A DNA stretch of 8,283 nucleotides from Parvularcula sp038745625. GTDB taxonomy: Bacteria > Pseudomonadota > Alphaproteobacteria > Caulobacterales > Parvularculaceae. Location of the stretch: the NCBI GenBank assembly GCA_038745625.1, contig JBCDLG010000123.1:1-8283 (forward strand), read 5' to 3'. Under the pieces are notes generated by a model. The model was not told the DNA's origin. It made no database searches and saw only the letters and a list, made by a program, of their open reading frames with translations. The first letter of the stretch is position 1, and each line of letters starts with the position of its first letter. Position numbers and translations under genes: made by a program. Below are positions 5,436 to 8,283 of the stretch, one piece after another.

Positions 5436-6656
5436 ATGCATTTTGACCATTCCGACAAGGTCAAAGATCTCATCCGCAAGGTCGAGGACTTCATGGCCGA
5501 GCACATCGTGCCCGGTTACGAGGTCTACAAACAACAGCATGCGGAGTTCCGTGCGCAAGGTAACCCTTGGCAGATCCCCCCGGTCATCGAAGAGCTGAAG
5601 GACAAGGCGCGCGAAGCAGGGCTTTGGAACATGTTCCTCCCCGACGCAGAGCTTGGCGCTGGCCTCACCAATCTCGAATATGCTCCGATTGCGGAGATCA
5701 CGGGCAAATGCCACATCGCGCCGGAGGTCTTCAACTGCGCAGCCCCCGACACGGGCAACATGGAAGTGCTCTACAAATACGGCACGGATGCGCAAAAAGA
5801 AGAATGGCTGATGCCGCTCCTCGACGGCAAGATTCGCTCCGCTTTCTTGATGACCGAGCCCGCCGTCGCCTCGTCGGACGCGACCAACATCGAGACACGC
5901 ATTGAGCGCGATGGCGATGAGTATGTCATCAACGGCACCAAGTGGTGGTCGTCGGGCGCCGGTGACCCGCGCTGCGCCATCTACATTGTCATGGGCAAAA
6001 ATGATCCGAATGCAGCACGCCACCAGCAGCAGTCGCAGATCCTCGTCCCCGCCAACACTCCAGGCGTCACCGTCAAGCGGCACCTGCCCGTCTTTGGTTA
6101 TGATGACGCGCCGCACGGCCATATGGAAGTCGAGCTGAAGGACGTTCGCGTCCCAGCCTCCAACATGCTCCTCGGCGAGGGCCGCGGTTTCGAAATTGCC
6201 CAAGGCCGACTTGGACCAGGCCGCATCCACCACTGTATGCGGACGATTGGTGTCGCCGAGAAGGCCATCGAGGCGATGGTGAAGCGCCTCTCTTCGCGTG
6301 AGGCCTTCGGCAAAAAGATCATCCAGCATTCGATTTGGGAACAGCGGATCGGCGAAGGCCGTCTCAATATCGAGATGACGCGTCTTCTCTGCCTGAAGGC
6401 CGCCTACATGATGGACACCGCGGGCAACAAAGCGGCCCAAGGTGAGATCGCGATGATCAAAGTCGCAGCGCCGAACATGGCGCTCAAGATCATCGACGAC
6501 GCGATTCAGGCCCATGGCGGCGGCGGTGTCTCCGCCGATTTCGACGTGGCGGAGATGTATGCGCATATGCGGACGCTCCGTCTCGCTGACGGCCCGGACG
6601 AAGTGCACAACCGCGCCATCTCGCGGATCGAAGCACGGCGTCTGCTGAACGACTAA
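5436..6656 (+). CDS. Acyl-CoA dehydrogenase, ACAD10/11-like
   Basis: FAD-dependent enzyme that introduces the alpha-beta double bond in an acyl-CoA, passing electrons to electron-transfer flavoprotein. The 406-residue protein is full length: an N-terminal helical domain (about 1-135), a beta domain with MTEPAVASSDATNIET (139-154) and WWSSGAGDPRC (170-180), and a C-terminal helical domain with LGPGRIHHCMR (259-269), SREAFGKKI (287-295), QAHGGGGV (358-365) and ADGPDEVH (384-391). The RIHHCMR and ADGPDEVH motifs point to the ACAD10/11-like branch. Where medium-chain enzymes have a catalytic Glu in a YEGT motif, this protein has Asp385, by eye alignment. The ATG follows AGAGGA at good spacing. 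It is followed after 33 bp by the DUF4345 gene, probably in one operon. The substrate chain is not known. Confidence 0.95.
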   Translation: MHFDHSDKVKDLIRKVEDFMAEHIVPGYEVYKQQHAEFRAQGNPWQIPPVIEELKDKAREAGLWNMFLPDAELGAGLTNLEYAPIAEITGKCHIAPEVFNCAAPDTGNMEVLYKYGTDAQKEEWLMPLLDGKIRSAFLMTEPAVASSDATNIETRIERDGDEYVINGTKWWSSGAGDPRCAIYIVMGKNDPNAARHQQQSQILVPANTPGVTVKRHLPVFGYDDAPHGHMEVELKDVRVPASNMLLGEGRGFEIAQGRLGPGRIHHCMRTIGVAEKAIEAMVKRLSSREAFGKKIIQHSIWEQRIGEGRLNIEMTRLLCLKAAYMMDTAGNKAAQGEIAMIKVAAPNMALKIIDDAIQAHGGGGVSADFDVAEMYAHMRTLRLADGPDEVHNRAISRIEARRLLND

Positions 6657-6689
6657 GTCGGCAGACACAGAACCGAGGGGGACAAGACG

Positions 6690-7076
6690 ATGACGAGGCT
6701 CTTTTTGCTTCTGAACGCCGTCTTGTTCCTGGGGTTCGGGATCGTCACGTTTTTCGATCCCGCGCAGCTCTTTGTGTCCCAGGGCATCGACCCGGCGGAT
6801 ATCACCAACAGCGTGATGTATGAGCTGCGCAGCAATTATGGCGGCGTGAATATCGGCATTGGGCTTGCCTGCGCCGGCGCGGTTTTGCGCACATCGCTGC
6901 AACGCCCGGCCCTCTACCTGCTGCTCGCTTTCACCGGCGGGTATGCACTCGGGCGGATCTTGTCCTTGCCCATTGATGGCATCCCGTCGCCCAATCTCAT
7001 CGGTTATGCCCTGTATGAGATCTTCACAGCGACGATCGCCTTTTTGCTCCTGCGCGCGCCTAAGAGCGACGCCTAA
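6690..7076 (+). CDS. DUF4345-type small membrane protein
   Basis: A 128-residue protein with four likely transmembrane helices: about residues 4-22, 50-66, 70-88 and 103-121. The pattern of FFDP after helix 1, a YGGVNIGIGL segment opening helix 2 and GGYALGRILSLPIDGIPS after helix 3 resembles the DUF4345 family, whose function is not known. The ATG is preceded by GAGGGGG. The 33-bp gap behind the acyl-CoA dehydrogenase suggests shared transcription, so a link to lipid or membrane metabolism is possible but unproven. A hairpin follows its stop codon. Confidence 0.8.
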   Translation: MTRLFLLLNAVLFLGFGIVTFFDPAQLFVSQGIDPADITNSVMYELRSNYGGVNIGIGLACAGAVLRTSLQRPALYLLLAFTGGYALGRILSLPIDGIPSPNLIGYALYEIFTATIAFLLLRAPKSDA

Positions 7077-7078
7077 GC

Positions 7079-7103
7079 CTCGTCGTTTTCGAAAAACGGC
7101 GAG
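7079..7103 (+). terminator. Hairpin after the DUF4345 gene
   Basis: CTCGTCGTTTT (7079-7089) pairs with AAAACGGCGAG (7093-7103), 11 pairs with one G-U, around a 3-nt loop. It begins two bases after the TAA stop. No T run follows on the plus strand, so it is not a canonical intrinsic terminator; it may attenuate transcription or protect the mRNA end. Confidence 0.4.
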
Positions 7104-7157
7104 CGGGCTGCGTTCTGGTCACTCTAATCTTACCCAGCTTGCGGTAGGAATCAGCGC

Positions 7158-8252
7158 GTGATGGACCTTCAAGACTGGCATATCCTTCTGGCCGGGCTCG
7201 TCACGGGCGCACTCGCCGTGACCGCCATTAGCATTGCCAAGAGCAAGGCGCCGCTCGGTGTGAAAGCGACGGGCATCGGCTTTTGTGTCGGCGTTGTTGG
7301 CTACGCTCTTGAGAGCATATCCAATGATGCCCCGTTCCTCATCAACTTGCTTGCCTGCCAGACACTCAGCTTCCTCTGGCCCTTTGTTGCGCTCAGTTTC
7401 GGGATTTCAGTCAGCTTCTGGCTTCTCATGCTGCCCGGCGTGCTGATGACCCTGACCTTCATCTCCCGCGAGATCGCGACCGGGGATGCAGCGATCGTCT
7501 GTTCGTTTAGCCAGAACGTCGTCGAAGCAGGCATTGGCCTTCTCGTCCTCTTGGCGGTTTGGCGCAGCGAGGATGATGACCTCGACAGCGAACGCCGCCG
7601 GGTCCGGCGACCGTTCATGGCGGTGATTGCCGTCTATGTGATCGGGCTGGCGCTGTTCGACTTCGTCGCCGATGAGGGCTCGCAATGGGTCCCGATCCTC
7701 ATCTTCGACGAGGTGGTGACCGCAGGGCTCGCGGTCGTCGGTGCACTGATTTTCACGTCACCGCGCTCCGCACTGCTCACCGCCCCTACAATACCGGAGC
7801 CGAGCCTTGAACGACCAGCGCAGCAAACGGCTGAGCCGGAAGAGCAGCTCTTGGCGAGCCTCGACCACGAAATGGTCGCCAACCAGGCCTGGCGCGAAGA
7901 AGGCCTGACCGTTGGCGGCCTCGCTGACCGGCTGGGCGTGCCAGAGCATCGCCTGCGGCCCGTGATCAACCAGAAGCTCGGCTATCGGAACTTCGCCGCT
8001 TTCATCAATTCGCACCGCCTCGAAGAGGTGAAGCGCCGGCTGGTCGATCCTGAACACGCCAAGGAAACGATCGCCTCGATTGCCTATGAGTGCGGCTTTG
8101 GCTCGCTCGGCCCCTTTGGGCGCGCCTTCAAAGCCGAGACCAGCATGACACCGACGGCGTTCCGCAACCAAGCCAAACGCGCCGACTCTGAATCCGCACC
8201 GGTTTTGAAACTGGCGGCAAGCCAGGATGAACCGGCGAGACATGCAAGCTGA
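7158..8252 (+). CDS. Membrane-anchored AraC-family transcriptional regulator
   Basis: The 364-residue protein has about seven hydrophobic segments in residues 1-200 (near 8-26, 36-52, 60-80, 84-102, 114-134, 153-171 and 178-199), a charged, Pro/Glu-rich linker (about 201-230), and an AraC/XylS-type DNA-binding domain (about 231-337). The first helix-turn-helix is near 250-272 (LTVGGLADRLGVPEHRLRPVI) and the second near 304-326, with the family signature IASIAYECGFGSLGPFGRAFKAETSMTPTAFR. The membrane part probably senses a lipid-phase or envelope signal, while the C-terminal domain binds DNA on the cytoplasmic side; the signal is unknown. GTG 7158 lies 7 nt behind AGGAA and is preferred; ATG 7161 is an equally possible start one codon on. 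It lies 81 bp behind the DUF4345 gene and ends 31 bp before the window edge, so its own context on the right is not seen. Confidence 0.9.
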   Translation: MMDLQDWHILLAGLVTGALAVTAISIAKSKAPLGVKATGIGFCVGVVGYALESISNDAPFLINLLACQTLSFLWPFVALSFGISVSFWLLMLPGVLMTLTFISREIATGDAAIVCSFSQNVVEAGIGLLVLLAVWRSEDDDLDSERRRVRRPFMAVIAVYVIGLALFDFVADEGSQWVPILIFDEVVTAGLAVVGALIFTSPRSALLTAPTIPEPSLERPAQQTAEPEEQLLASLDHEMVANQAWREEGLTVGGLADRLGVPEHRLRPVINQKLGYRNFAAFINSHRLEEVKRRLVDPEHAKETIASIAYECGFGSLGPFGRAFKAETSMTPTAFRNQAKRADSESAPVLKLAASQDEPARHAS

Positions 8253-8283
8253 CCAGATGGCGTGATGGGCAGTGAGACCCATG

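Noticed and set aside
5397..6902. 501-residue open frame on the minus strand, antisense to the acyl-CoA dehydrogenase
   Set aside because: Its length is striking, but it mirrors a complete, motif-bearing acyl-CoA dehydrogenase and continues into the DUF4345 gene. The translation is rich in His, Arg and Asp with no recognisable domain.
7758..8282. 174-residue minus-strand frame at the right edge
   Set aside because: It is antisense to the AraC DNA-binding domain, with composition typical of a shadow frame.

Overview
This window looks like chromosomal DNA from an alphaproteobacterium. GroEL and GroES are of typical proteobacterial type, the groESL operon carries a CIRCE/HrcA operator, and base composition is fairly high in GC, about 63-68% in sampled gene lines. 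A member of the Caulobacterales, Hyphomonadales or Parvularculales type would fit, but that is inference; no rRNA or species marker is present. I see no tRNA, rRNA, CRISPR array, transposase or phage gene.

Layout. (1) Positions 1-252 lie downstream of groEL. They hold a rho-independent terminator, a strong stem-loop just after the groEL stop, a diverged direct repeat of the groEL 3' end, and a 26-bp perfect palindrome between the two repeat copies. (2) groES-groEL runs on the minus strand (2227 down to 253), preceded by a CIRCE element and a candidate promoter. (3) Divergent from it, on the plus strand, is a lipoprotein with an intact M23 (LytM-type) peptidase domain. (4) Next on the plus strand are a PAPS-dependent sulfotransferase, with a 14-bp palindrome of CRP/FNR type just upstream, and tadA, the tRNA adenosine deaminase. 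(5) On the minus strand, overlapping the 3' end of tadA, is a six-helix membrane protein of unknown function. (6) Divergent from it is a plus-strand run of an ACAD10/11-like acyl-CoA dehydrogenase, a DUF4345-type membrane protein, and a regulator with membrane helices at the N-terminus and an AraC-type DNA-binding domain at the C-terminus.

How the genes work together. groES and groEL form one heat-inducible chaperonin unit. The acyl-CoA dehydrogenase and DUF4345 genes are 33 bp apart and probably co-transcribed. The AraC-type gene follows after 81 bp that include a hairpin, so it may be separate. The M23 lipoprotein, sulfotransferase and tadA share a direction but have gaps of about 90-110 bp and no obvious common function.

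Most of the window is ordinary housekeeping and metabolic sequence. The parts most worth a second look are the repeat and palindrome structure behind groEL, the two candidate operators (before the sulfotransferase and before the acyl-CoA dehydrogenase), and the membrane-anchored AraC regulator. I did not find convincing evidence of a wholly new multi-gene system.
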